The notes beneath the pieces were generated by a model. That model ran no database searches, had not been told where the DNA came from, and saw nothing but the letters and a program-made list of their open reading frames with translations. Source: Streptomyces dysideae (lineage in GTDB: Bacteria > Actinomycetota > Actinomycetes > Streptomycetales > Streptomycetaceae). From it: a DNA stretch of 64,000 nt. The translations under genes were made by a program, and so were the position numbers. Where the stretch lies: the NCBI RefSeq assembly GCF_001514305.1, contig NZ_KQ949103.1, positions 62,001 to 126,000 on the forward strand, written 5' to 3'. Below, one piece after another: positions 54,913-62,206 of the stretch (positions are counted from its first letter, which is position 1; every line of letters begins with the position of its first letter).

Positions 54913-55380
54913 TCAGCCGCCGGCCCGTCCGGCGGCCTCGCCGGCGCCGAAGACACTGCCGAACACGGCCTCGTCACTGATACCGCCGCCGCGCCGCCCG
55001 CTCCGCTTCCGCTCGACCAACTGCCGTACGAGTCCAACCAGTTCGGCGGGCTCGAAGGGCTTGGCGAGGAACGCGTCGACGCCGACGTCGAGGCCGGTCT
55101 CGACCTCGTACTGGGTGCAGGCGCTGACGATGGCGAGGGGCAGGTCGCTGGTACCGGGGTCGGCGCGCAGCCGGGCGGCGGTACGGAGGCCGTCCAGCCG
55201 GGGCATGGCGACATCGAGGGTGACCGCGTCGGGGCGCACCTGATGGACGACTTCCAGACACTCGGCACCATCGGCCGCGGTCACGACCTCGAACCCCTCC
55301 AGTTCGAGATTGACCCTGATCAACTGCCGGATGACCTTGTTGTCGTCCACAACAAGCACCCGGCCCGACGCGCCTGGCAC
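54913..55380 (-). CDS. Single-domain (CheY-like) response regulator
   Basis: 155 aa with a complete receiver domain and no output domain. Acidic pocket Asp12-Asp13 (LVVDDNK), phosphorylated Asp56 (VTLDVAMPRLDG) and Lys107 (FLAKPFEP). The last 35 residues are a Gly/Ala-rich tail. The GTG at 55380 starts at PGASGRVLVV; an upstream ATG at 55470 would add an untypical N-terminus. No histidine kinase lies nearby, so the signal partner is unknown. Confidence 0.88.
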   Translation of the reverse strand: MPGASGRVLVVDDNKVIRQLIRVNLELEGFEVVTAADGAECLEVVHQVRPDAVTLDVAMPRLDGLRTAARLRADPGTSDLPLAIVSACTQYEVETGLDVGVDAFLAKPFEPAELVGLVRQLVERKRSGRRGGGISDEAVFGSVFGAGEAAGRAGG

Positions 55381-55543
55381 AACTCGAGAGTAGGTCGGGA
55401 CCGGCCACCGCGTCCGGGTTTTCCCCACTTCCACCCCCTGCGGGCGACGTGACGGGGATCGCGTGACCACGTAAACCTGTTCATGGACACCCCGAAGGAG
55501 CTGATAGGGTTCTACCCGTCGCCGCGAACACCGCAGCCGACAC

Positions 55544-55615
55544 GCCCCCGTAGCTCAGGGGATAGAGCAACGGCCTCCGGAGCCGTGTGCGCAGGTTCGA
55601 ATCCTGCCGGGGGCA
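55544..55615 (+). tRNA. tRNA-Arg(CCG)
   Basis: A full cloverleaf can be drawn: acceptor GCCCCCG/CGGGGGC with discriminator A, D stem GCTC/GAGC, anticodon stem ACGGC/GCCGT with loop CTCCGGA (anticodon CCG), and T stem GCAGG/CCTGC with TTCGAAT. CCA is not encoded. Its 3' half is the integration site of the element to the right. Confidence 0.97.
55576..55615 (+). other. Putative attachment site (attL) of the AICE in tRNA-Arg
   Basis: AICE integrases recombine within the 3' part of a tRNA gene and restore it from attP. The tRNA points toward the element, and int lies 1.1 kb away, so the core should lie between the anticodon loop and the 3' end. The exact ends need the matching attR, which is outside the window. 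Confidence 0.6.
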
Positions 55616-55670
55616 CTCGCCAGTCAGCCAGCAAGAATCATGCTCTGACCTGTGCGGATGCCGACATGAG

Positions 55671-55703
55671 AGAGCGGGAGTCAGTCTCACTGACTCCCGC
55701 TCT
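55671..55703 (+). terminator. Terminator after tRNA-Arg
   Basis: AGAGCGGGAGTCAG (55671-55684) pairs perfectly with CTGACTCCCGCTCT (55690-55703) around TCTCA, followed by TTCTC. The stretch from here to 55878 has no other gene; it should hold the promoter of the toxin-antitoxin pair. Confidence 0.85.
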
Positions 55704-55878
55704 TTCTCGTTGCCTCTCACTGTTCGCGCACCATCTGCGATACACGCGACACACCTCCGACACGCTCCGGGGACTGCGCCTCCAGCGCTCCCCGGAGCGT
55801 GACGCCTTGACCAGCCGAACCGCGCCCCTGACACTTGGTGTATGACATCTGTACTACGGAGCTAGGGAAGGAGGAACG

Positions 55879-56307
55879 ATGACCCCTGAAACCCGAGGCA
55901 AGAAAGGCAAGCCAGCCGTACCCGGCACGAAGCGGGGCGAGGCGAGCGTCACGCGCGGCAGGATCACCAGGAAGCCTTTGATCAGCAAGACCACGAAAAG
56001 CGCGAAGACTGAGCAGTACAGTGCTCTACTCCGCGTAGGAAGCTATTCCCGTTCTACTGAAGTGGCTCAAGTCAGGCTGAGGCCTGACGAAATGGCAGCC
56101 CTGCGGCTGGTGATGCAGTCCCTCAATCTGCCGTCGGTCTCCGATGCGCTTCGAGAAGGACTCCGCTTGCTCTCACGTGAGGCGGCAGAGGTGGCAGCCT
56201 CTGAGGAGATTCGAGCCTTCTACCAGGGCGCTCCTGCTCCGACTCCGGCAGGTGTGCTGCCTGCCACTGCGGAGGAGCTGGCCGCAGCGGACGAAATCGA
56301 ATGGTAA
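55879..56307 (+). CDS. Ribbon-helix-helix-type antitoxin with long basic N-terminal extension
   Basis: 142 aa. Residues 55-95 (TEVAQVRLRPDEMAALRLVM ... SVSDALREGLRLLS) look like a ribbon-helix-helix DNA-binding domain. Before it is a Lys/Arg-rich extension of about 50 residues, and after it an acidic tail (ATAEELAAADEIEW) of the kind that wraps and blocks a toxin. AAGGAGG precedes the ATG. The stop overlaps the toxin ATG by seven bases (ATGGTAA), the usual coupling of antitoxin and toxin. Base composition is less GC-rich than the host genes. Identity as antitoxin rests mainly on the partner and arrangement. Confidence 0.75.
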   Translation: MTPETRGKKGKPAVPGTKRGEASVTRGRITRKPLISKTTKSAKTEQYSALLRVGSYSRSTEVAQVRLRPDEMAALRLVMQSLNLPSVSDALREGLRLLSREAAEVAASEEIRAFYQGAPAPTPAGVLPATAEELAAADEIEW

Positions 56308-56639
56308 ACCCAGGCTCTGCATTGCGTGGTGAGGTCTGGGGATGCGCACTGCCAAACCCGATTGGTAACCATCCTGTCGTCATTCTCACGGTCAACCGCA
56401 TTGCTGAGCCCTTGTCAGCAATCACGGTTGCCGTGGTCACGGGGACTTCTGGACCTGGCGCTACTCACGTCACTATCGGTCCTGAATGCGGCGTTACCAA
56501 GTACGACGAGTCTTACGTCAACTGCACCGACCTGCACACAGTCGACAAGTCCAGGCTCCGTAAGCGTCTCGGATTGCTAGATCCAGCGGAAATGCGGCAA
56601 GTCGAGGACCGCGTCCGCGTGATCCTGGGACTGTCCTAG
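56301..56639 (+). CDS. MazF/PemK-family endoribonuclease toxin
   Basis: 112 aa. Start of the SH3-like fold in LRGEVWGCALPNP, then HPVVILTVNRIAE, AVVTGT, and the C-terminal conserved part VNCTDLHTVDKSRLRKRLG. These fit the MazF/PemK family, whose members cut RNA at short sequences and are held inactive by the antitoxin encoded upstream. It sits between the AICE attachment site and int, convergent with int, and probably stabilises the element. The RNA target cannot be read from the sequence. Confidence 0.85.
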   Translation: MVNPGSALRGEVWGCALPNPIGNHPVVILTVNRIAEPLSAITVAVVTGTSGPGATHVTIGPECGVTKYDESYVNCTDLHTVDKSRLRKRLGLLDPAEMRQVEDRVRVILGLS

Positions 56640-56660
56640 AACCCAGTGGTCAGGCAGCCT

Positions 56661-56710
56661 AAAGCCTGGAAGGACGGGCCCGAAGAATCGGGCCCGTCCT
56701 TCCAGGCTTT
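56661..56710. terminator. Long bidirectional terminator between toxin and integrase
   Basis: A perfect 23-base stem with an AGAA loop: 56661-56683 (AAAGCCTGGAAGGACG...) pairs with 56688-56710. It separates the convergent toxin and integrase genes and has A/T runs on both sides. Confidence 0.92.
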
Positions 56711-56719
56711 ACAGCGTCG

Positions 56720-58183
56720 CTACGCGGCGTCGCCTTCTTCCTCCAAGGCCTTTGCGATCTTCTCGTTGGCCGCTTCCTCGTGCCCGTCGATGCAGCCGTG
56801 GTACCGGCGGTGGATCACCTCAGGGGAGTTGCCGACGCGCCGGGCTACTTCTGCGATCGGGACCCCCGCGTTGAGCCACCGCGTGATGCACGCGTGCCGC
56901 AGGTCGTACGGGCGTCCAGCCAACGGCGAGGCGACACGCTCGGGCGGGAGGGCGAACAGCCGCGCTTCCTCCCACACGCGCCAGTACGTTGACGAACCGA
57001 CGACTCCCCCGCGCTCGTTGCCGAACACCCGCCCCTCCTTGGCGGTCCCGAACTCCTTCAGGTGGGCCCGCAGGATGGCGACCAGAACGGGCGGGATGGG
57101 GACCGGGCGGTCCGTGTCCGCCTCGCGCGCCTTCAGGCCCCGGCGGTCGTGCCGCTCCCCCGAATCCGTCCACTGCTTGCCGGAGACCGGACGCGTCTCC
57201 CGAAGCGTCAGCGTGCCCCAACCCGCCTCCGGCAGGTGGCAGTCAGAGAGCCTCAGCCCGACCGCCTCAGCGGGCCTGAGTCCCGCGTAGTACAGGACCG
57301 CGTAGAAGGCAGCCAGGCGCCGCCCACGGTTGCGGTCCCATGAACCGACGTAGGAAACCGCGGTGAGCAACTGGCGCCCCTGTACGGCGTTCACAAGGAC
57401 GCGTCGGTCCACCACCGCGCCAGAGCCCACACGCTTCTTGTGGGCCCCCTGGAGAGGGTTCTCCGGGAGTTCCTTCACGGCCACTGCGTGTTCGAGGGCC
57501 GTGTTCAGGGCCCGGCGCCGCCGCTTGTGCGTCTCCCCCGCCGCCGGAGTGCCATCCAGTCGATAACTGAGGCGGTACAGCACGTCCTCGAACACCTCAA
57601 CGTCGGTCAGGTCGACAACCGGCCGATCCTCCTTCGTGAGCCACTCGTACGCGGCCTTCAGTTCGGCCGGCGGCTCCTGTCCCGCGTTCGCGGGGACGAT
57701 CGCCCACCGGAACGCCAGGCGCAGGTACTTGTCCTCAGGGGTGTTCTCGCCCCGCTTCACCATGGCCAGCGCCACGGCCGCGAGACCGTCCGCCATGCCC
57801 TCACGGGTCTTGGCGGCGCTCATGCGCCACCGCCCGGCAACGTACTTCCGGCAGAACTCGAACCACCGCAACGACGGCTTGGCCTCAACCGCCGTTGCCG
57901 CCGCCTCTTCCGCCGCGCGGACTTCGGACTCAGGCTGTCCGCTCGCGATCTTGAATGCCTCGCCCCGGCGCATGGCCTGCCGCAACTCCGAGCGTCGGCT
58001 TTCAGCGAGTGCCGACGTGGCGAACGTCGCGCTGCTCACCTTCCCGCCTACGACCCACCGGAGTTGATACGGCCGTGCCTTGCGGTCGACCTTCGTGACC
58101 TTCCACAGCCGGACGTCAAGGGAGTACCCCGACCGGGCCTCCCCGTGCGGGCGGAGAGGCGAGGCGTCATCGGTCGTGCTCAC
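56720..58183 (-). CDS. int: Tyrosine integrase of the AICE
   Basis: 487-aa tyrosine recombinase. Core-binding domain about residues 110-240; catalytic domain after that with Arg in YYAGLRPAEAVGLRLSD, box II as YDLRHACITRWLNAG (Tyr instead of the first His of HxLRH), and the nucleophile Tyr in VIHRRYHGCIDG. The GH preceding the Tyr in most relatives is GN here (RVGNSPEV). The GTG at 58183 overlaps the xis stop (GTGA) with AGGA upstream. It inserts the element in tRNA-Arg. The large size and SAM-like N-domain match integrases of pSAM2/SLP1-type elements. Confidence 0.93.
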   Translation of the reverse strand: MSTTDDASPLRPHGEARSGYSLDVRLWKVTKVDRKARPYQLRWVVGGKVSSATFATSALAESRRSELRQAMRRGEAFKIASGQPESEVRAAEEAAATAVEAKPSLRWFEFCRKYVAGRWRMSAAKTREGMADGLAAVALAMVKRGENTPEDKYLRLAFRWAIVPANAGQEPPAELKAAYEWLTKEDRPVVDLTDVEVFEDVLYRLSYRLDGTPAAGETHKRRRRALNTALEHAVAVKELPENPLQGAHKKRVGSGAVVDRRVLVNAVQGRQLLTAVSYVGSWDRNRGRRLAAFYAVLYYAGLRPAEAVGLRLSDCHLPEAGWGTLTLRETRPVSGKQWTDSGERHDRRGLKAREADTDRPVPIPPVLVAILRAHLKEFGTAKEGRVFGNERGGVVGSSTYWRVWEEARLFALPPERVASPLAGRPYDLRHACITRWLNAGVPIAEVARRVGNSPEVIHRRYHGCIDGHEEAANEKIAKALEEEGDAA

Positions 58184-58374
58184 GCAGCGTCCTCTCGCTC
58201 TGCAAGCCACCGCTCGTATTCTGACCGGCGGATTCGTACGTCACCGTTCGGGAGCTTGATCGAGCGGGGTCCCTTGCCGAGTTGGCGCCACCGGTAGAAC
58301 GTCGACGGGGCCACCTTCAGATCGGTGATGACCTCCGCGACGGTCAACTTCTCGTCCAGCGCGCGGGCGCTCAT
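58180..58374 (-). CDS. xis: Excisionase (helix-turn-helix, MerR-like)
   Basis: 64-aa DNA-binding protein: KLTVAEVITDLKVAPSTFYRWRQLGKGP ... RIRRSEYERWLAE is the typical AlpA/Xis winged-helix pattern. It directs int toward excision. Its ATG overlaps the AAA ATPase stop (ATGA) and its stop overlaps int (GTGA). Confidence 0.88.
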   Translation of the reverse strand: MSARALDEKLTVAEVITDLKVAPSTFYRWRQLGKGPRSIKLPNGDVRIRRSEYERWLAEREDAA

Positions 58375-59528
58375 ACCGCCGTCCCTTCGGCTTCGGTCGA
58401 CCCGGACAGCCCGGACAGCTCCAATTCCGACTGTCCGGGTTGTTCGTGCTGGTCAGATGAGGTAACCGGACAGTCGGACAGTGCGGACACCTCCGGTACG
58501 CCCTGTGTCCGGGTCTCGGTGTCCGGGTAGTACCGGCCGCTGCCGTCCCTGGTGAGCTGTCCGTCAGCGGCCATGCGGGAGCAGGTGCGGCGGATGGTGT
58601 CGATGTCGACCTGCGGAAAGTCGCCCGCGATGTCCTTCGGCTTCGCCCCGGGGTTGGCACGGACGTGCCGCAGGATCGCGGCACGGGTGTCGCCCACGGT
58701 GTGGTCGGCTACCGGGCCGTCCAACAAGTGCCAGGCACCGGAGGCAGATTGGAACTGAAGCGCGTACTCGGCTTCATCCACGTCCCGGCCGGTGACGTGC
58801 AGGATGCCGTCCGCCTGTCCGCGGGCCCGCTTGAGTACGAGGGTGGCGTCCGCGGCGCCCGCGATGCCGTTGGTCCCGGAGACCTCCGTCAGGAAGTCAT
58901 CCGAGCCTGCCTTGCGGACATGGTGGACCAGGACCACGGCGATGCCGTAGTGGTCCGCGAGCCGCTTGGCGTAGCCGACGGAGACGTAATCCGCGTCGTA
59001 CGCGGACACCCCTTGCGGGGCTTGACCGCGCATCTTGGCGAACACGTCGATCACGACCATGCGCGCATCGGGGTTGCGGTCCAACCACTGGGCAATGGCC
59101 TCGGTGCCGCCCTGGGGGAAGGGCGGACATTCGGTGACCAAGGTCAGCCCGGCGGGCGCCAGCTGTCCGCCCAAGAGCTTGCCCATGCGGGTCTGAAGTC
59201 GTCGCGGGGTGTCTTCCAGGGCGAGGTAGAGCACCGGGCCGCCCTGGACGGGCACGGAGTCGAACGCCTGCCCTCCGGCCGCGACCGACAGCCCCAGCCC
59301 GAGGGAGAGCCAGGACTTGCCGACCTTGGGAGGTCCGGCGAGCAGGCTGACGCCTTCGGCGAGGATGCCGGGCACGGCCCATTTCGGCTCCGGGAAGTGC
59401 GCGGCCATGAGCTGATCGGCCGTCCATGCGGTCCGCGGGCGCTCCCGCTTCGGCGCCGCTGCTGCCGGGGGGTGCGGGTCGCTGGGCACGGAGTACAGGT
59501 GCAGGGGCGGAATCGGGTTGGCGCTCAT
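58371..59528 (-). CDS. AAA-type replication ATPase (RepA-like) of the AICE
   Basis: 385 aa. RecA/DnaB-like ATPase core with Walker A AGPPKVGKSWLSLGL near residue 65 and Walker B RMVVIDVFAKM, then VVLVHHVRKAGSDDF. A winged-helix domain follows (about 280-345: ILRHVRANPGAKPKDIAGDF ... CSRMAADGQL), and a Ser/Asp-rich tail ends the protein. With the primase-polymerase upstream it forms the replication pair of RepPP-type AICEs; it probably loads or acts as the helicase. Overlaps both neighbours by ATGA. Confidence 0.85.
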   Translation of the reverse strand: MSANPIPPLHLYSVPSDPHPPAAAAPKRERPRTAWTADQLMAAHFPEPKWAVPGILAEGVSLLAGPPKVGKSWLSLGLGLSVAAGGQAFDSVPVQGGPVLYLALEDTPRRLQTRMGKLLGGQLAPAGLTLVTECPPFPQGGTEAIAQWLDRNPDARMVVIDVFAKMRGQAPQGVSAYDADYVSVGYAKRLADHYGIAVVLVHHVRKAGSDDFLTEVSGTNGIAGAADATLVLKRARGQADGILHVTGRDVDEAEYALQFQSASGAWHLLDGPVADHTVGDTRAAILRHVRANPGAKPKDIAGDFPQVDIDTIRRTCSRMAADGQLTRDGSGRYYPDTETRTQGVPEVSALSDCPVTSSDQHEQPGQSELELSGLSGSTEAEGTAV

Positions 59529-60424
59529 GCCGCGACCGTCCGGGGGCGCCGTGCTCCGGCCCGCAGGCCGGAGGCGATGGTGCGCTCTGCCTCGCGCTCG
59601 CCCTGGCCGACTTGGAGCGCGGCCGGCAGGAGCCAACCGGTGACCTCGTCTTCACTGAGCTCCCCTCCGGCAACGAGCTGTCCGAGAGCGACCGCGGCGA
59701 CGTACAGCGCGTTGTTGTGCTCGTGCGGGCCGGAGCCGGTGACCCGCTCCACCTCCCCGTTGACGGCGGAGCGCAGGAAGGCGGTGCGCCGTCCACGGCC
59801 CGCGAGGGCGACGGTGATGGGGGTCTGCGGGGGCAGCGGGGCGGGGCGCAGGAGTTCGGCGAGCCAGTCCGGCAGGGGCGCCACGGGGGCGTGGTGGGTG
59901 ACCTCGTAGGGGTGTCCGGCGAAGGTGCTGCCCGCGCCGACCACGAGTCCGCCCCACGCGCGGGTGTCGACCTTCCAGCCGAGCCCGCGGACGCTATCCC
60001 CGGCGGTGTTGCGCAGGGGCTCGCCCTCGGGTGCGGCGAAGTACAGGTGTGTGCCGCCGCTCCACGTGCGCACCGTATGGGTGTCGGCGGGGAACGGCTG
60101 GCCGTGCCGCTCGCAGAGCACCGCGAGCACTTCGGCGCCATCGGTGACGCCGTGCTCAGCCCACACGGCCGGCGGGGTGTCGCCGGGGTGCTTGGGCTTG
60201 TCCAGGTCGATGACGACCAGGCCGGAAGGACCGGTGGCGATGCCGATGTTGAAGGCGGCGGTGGACCAGGCGCGGGTGATGCGGTCCGGGTCGGTCGTGG
60301 CGCGGGTCTCCCAGTCGGAGACGGCCGGGCGCTTGTCGCCTGGGATGAGGGGGAAGACGCGCCAGCCACGCGACGCAGCGTCAAGCGCGGCGGTGAGCTG
60401 GGCAGAGCCGTCCGGGTACTGCAT
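59525..60424 (-). CDS. Bifunctional DNA primase-polymerase of the AICE
   Basis: 299-aa archaeo-eukaryotic-type prim-pol. N-terminal ALDAASRGWRVFPLIPGDKRP, catalytic Asp pair in GLVVIDLDKPK, and HTVRTWSGGTHLYFAAPEG are family features. A helical C-terminal part follows (HNNALYVAAVALGQLVAGGELSE), as in PriCT-like modules. The ATG at 60424 has AGGAGAA upstream, but that site is complementary to a nearby sequence (see 60431-60468). It makes primers for rolling or theta replication after excision. Confidence 0.9.
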   Translation of the reverse strand: MQYPDGSAQLTAALDAASRGWRVFPLIPGDKRPAVSDWETRATTDPDRITRAWSTAAFNIGIATGPSGLVVIDLDKPKHPGDTPPAVWAEHGVTDGAEVLAVLCERHGQPFPADTHTVRTWSGGTHLYFAAPEGEPLRNTAGDSVRGLGWKVDTRAWGGLVVGAGSTFAGHPYEVTHHAPVAPLPDWLAELLRPAPLPPQTPITVALAGRGRRTAFLRSAVNGEVERVTGSGPHEHNNALYVAAVALGQLVAGGELSEDEVTGWLLPAALQVGQGEREAERTIASGLRAGARRPRTVAA

Positions 60425-60430
60425 GCTGAG

Positions 60431-60468
60431 GGTTCTCCTGTTCTGTCTACGGATGGGCAGGGAGAACC
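60431..60468 (-). promoter_or_regulatory. Hairpin that can mask the ribosome binding site of the primase-polymerase
   Basis: In the minus sense GGTTCTCC (60468-60461) is perfectly complementary to GGAGAACC (60438-60431), with 22 bases between. The second arm contains the AGGAGAA ribosome binding site, seven bases before the start codon. An RNA hairpin here would lower translation of the whole replication operon. Inferred, not shown. Confidence 0.5.
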
Positions 60469-60509
60469 GCGGCGGCGGGCGACCTTGCTGGGGAGTCCCG
60501 CCGCCGCGG
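60467..60509 (-). terminator. GC-rich hairpin between the 60515 gene and the primase-polymerase
   Basis: CCGCGGCGGCGGG (60467-60479) pairs perfectly with CCCGCCGCCGCGG (60497-60509) over 13 bases. It lies five bases after the stop of the upstream gene. It shares two bases with the ribosome-site hairpin, so the two may compete. Confidence 0.6.
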
Positions 60510-60514
60510 CGTTG

Positions 60515-60979
60515 CTACTGGTGCTTGGTCCAGTGGGCGTACTGCTGCCGGACGTAGTGGCGCGGGTCGCAGATGACGGCCGCGTCGTCCAGGTCCATCA
60601 GGCGTTCGGCCGCCTCGGTCGCTATCTCGGCCGCGTCGCCGGGGAAGCCGTCGGCTTCGTCCTTGAGGGCGATGCGGTCCAGGACGGCCGCCTTGCGCAG
60701 CCAGAAGTCACGCGGCAGCCGGGTACCGAACGGCTTGTCGGCGGCTGTCTGGGCGGTCCACCCGATCTCGCTGATGATGTTCGGGGCGAGCGCGTACGCG
60801 GTCTCCGGGTCCGGCCACGGTCCGGTGTTGCTGTGATGGTCGGCCGTGACGTACAGCCGCAGCGCCTTGCCGTCGCGGGTGGGGTGCTGGCGGACCGGGC
60901 CGACGGTGAATGCCTGCGACAGGGCGTCGCTGACGCGGTCGGTGTCGGCCGGATCGCAGATGACGCGGATTTCGAACAC
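60515..60979 (-). CDS. AICE-associated protein of unknown function
   Basis: 154 aa, soluble, no signal peptide. It begins FEIRVICDPADTDRVSDALSQAF, an alpha/beta start with a short ferredoxin-like look, contains LRLYVTADHH, and ends with acidic AAERLMDLDDAA and RHYVRQQYAHW. The GTG at 60979 is three bases after the stop of the preceding membrane gene, so it belongs to the spread/transfer transcript. I do not recognise a family. Confidence 0.65.
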   Translation of the reverse strand: MFEIRVICDPADTDRVSDALSQAFTVGPVRQHPTRDGKALRLYVTADHHSNTGPWPDPETAYALAPNIISEIGWTAQTAADKPFGTRLPRDFWLRKAAVLDRIALKDEADGFPGDAAEIATEAAERLMDLDDAAVICDPRHYVRQQYAHWTKHQ

Positions 60980-60982
60980 GGC

Positions 60983-61588
60983 TTACTGCTCCTTGCTGGT
61001 CTCGGTGGCGGGGAGTGCGGGCAGTCCCGCGCGTTCCAGGGCGGTGGGGTCGAAGCCGGGCAGTGCGGCGCGGGTGACGAGTGCCTGCGCGAGCTGTTCG
61101 GCGTAGGCGGCGCCGGTGCGGGCCACCTCGATCTGTGTGGTGGCGCGGAGGGTTTCGACGCGCTCGACGTGGGCGTGTTCCTCGCGCCGCTCGCTCGTCT
61201 GCCGTTCGTACGCGACGGTTTCGCGGCGGTCGGTGCGCCAGTAGCGGGCGGCGAGCCCGTAGGCGCCGGCGGTGGCCAGGGACCACAGCAGCAGCGGCAG
61301 CGAGAGCCCGTCGGCGTATCCGGCCACGCCCGCGAAAGCGAGTGCGCCGGAGGCGGCGAACGCGGTTCCGGCGAGCACGGAGTCTCCGGTTGCGTTGCCC
61401 GCGACCACGCCCGCGGCGGCGGCACCGAGGGAGAGCGCGGTCATCAACGCGGCGTTGCCGAGGGAGTGTTCGGCGCCGTTGGCGTTCCAGATCCGGGCCA
61501 GCGCGAGCACGGTCGTGGTGGCCAGGGCGGGCGCGGCCTTGGGCAGTGCGGCGGCGAGCCAGTGGCGGGCAAGGGTGGGGTCGTTCAC
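60983..61588 (-). CDS. Membrane protein of the spread (Spd) type
   Basis: 201 aa with about four hydrophobic segments in the middle (AALMTALSLGAAAAGVVAG, GTAFAASGALAFAGVAGYA, LPLLLWSLATAGAYGLAA), then a charged coiled-coil-like C-terminus (RRETVAYERQTSERREEHAHVERV). Position beside Tra matches the Spd proteins that move Streptomyces elements between hyphal compartments. The GTG at 61588 has GGGAC upstream; the longer frame is spurious. Confidence 0.7.
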   Translation of the reverse strand: MNDPTLARHWLAAALPKAAPALATTTVLALARIWNANGAEHSLGNAALMTALSLGAAAAGVVAGNATGDSVLAGTAFAASGALAFAGVAGYADGLSLPLLLWSLATAGAYGLAARYWRTDRRETVAYERQTSERREEHAHVERVETLRATTQIEVARTGAAYAEQLAQALVTRAALPGFDPTALERAGLPALPATETSKEQ

Positions 61589-61601
61589 GGCGGTTGTCCC
61601 G

Positions 61602-61793
61602 TCAGTCGAAGGAGGCCAGGAAGTCGGCGAAGGAGGCCACCAGGTCGTGGATGGGCCCGTAGGCGCCGGTCCCGGCGGTGAAGAAGCCGAACAGGAACAG
61701 CAGCACTGCGGCGCCCGGACCGCTGGCCCTGGTCTTGACGGCGACGACGGAGGCGGCACCGAGCAGCAGCACGGCGGAGAAGGTGAGGGTCAT
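61602..61793 (-). CDS. Small membrane protein, Spd-like
   Basis: 63 aa with two hydrophobic stretches (LTFSAVLLLGAASVVAV and AAVLLFLFGFFTAGTGAYG). The ATG overlaps the stop of the preceding gene (ATGA), and the next gene follows 13 bases after its end. Small hydrophobic proteins are usual in AICE spread operons. Function inferred from place only. Confidence 0.65.
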   Translation of the reverse strand: MTLTFSAVLLLGAASVVAVKTRASGPGAAVLLFLFGFFTAGTGAYGPIHDLVASFADFLASFD

Positions 61794-62065
61794 CGCGACA
61801 CCCCCGAGCGGGGGGTGTCGGTACCCGCGCGGTAGATACGGGCCCACCGGTTGTAAAGCCAACGGCCGACGCGTATGCGCTTGCCGGTCGCGTGGCAGCG
61901 GCGGCAGTCCTTGCCGCGCTTCATGCGGCCCTTGCGGTCGGTCTTCATGGTGAAGCCCCAGCCGGAGCACTTGCGGCAGTTGCCGAACGGCGAGGCAGCA
62001 CACACAGCGACGTAACACAGCGTTACGCCGACGAGTAGGGTGATAGCGAGCAGGACAGGGGTCAC
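61790..62065 (-). CDS. Small membrane protein with a CxxC/CxxC zinc-knuckle-like motif
   Basis: 91 aa: one N-terminal transmembrane helix (VLLAITLLVGVTLCYVAVCA), then NCRKCSGWGF and DCRRCHATGK, a paired CxxC arrangement like half of a DnaJ zinc finger, and a basic tail (KRIRVGRWLYNRWARIYRAG). It could bind zinc or nucleic acid at the membrane. The GTG at 62065 has GGAGGG seven bases upstream. First gene after the palindrome cluster and so probably first of the spread operon. Confidence 0.7.
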   Translation of the reverse strand: MTPVLLAITLLVGVTLCYVAVCAASPFGNCRKCSGWGFTMKTDRKGRMKRGKDCRRCHATGKRIRVGRWLYNRWARIYRAGTDTPRSGVSR

Positions 62066-62108
62066 GAAGGGCCCTCCGGGGCGGTTTTCAGGGGTTTCCG
62101 CAGGTGGG

Positions 62109-62197
62109 CCGCTATCCGCTAGCGGCCTGATCAAAGCGGGTTTGGGGCGCTAGCGGGGCCGCTAACGTTAGCGGGGTGTGCCGCTAGCGCTAGCGGC
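62109..62197. promoter_or_regulatory. Cluster of nested palindromes between tra and the spread genes
   Basis: Four palindromes built on the half-site CCGCTA: CCGCTAGCGG (62116-62125), CGCTAGCG (62148-62155), CCGCTAACGTTAGCGG (62159-62174) and GCCGCTAGCGCTAGCGGC (62180-62197), plus a lone half-site at 62109. The two largest are perfect. Such an array between tra and the spread operon suggests operators for an element repressor or a transfer locus. Confidence 0.75.
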
Positions 62198-62206
62198 CCC
62201 GGAACC

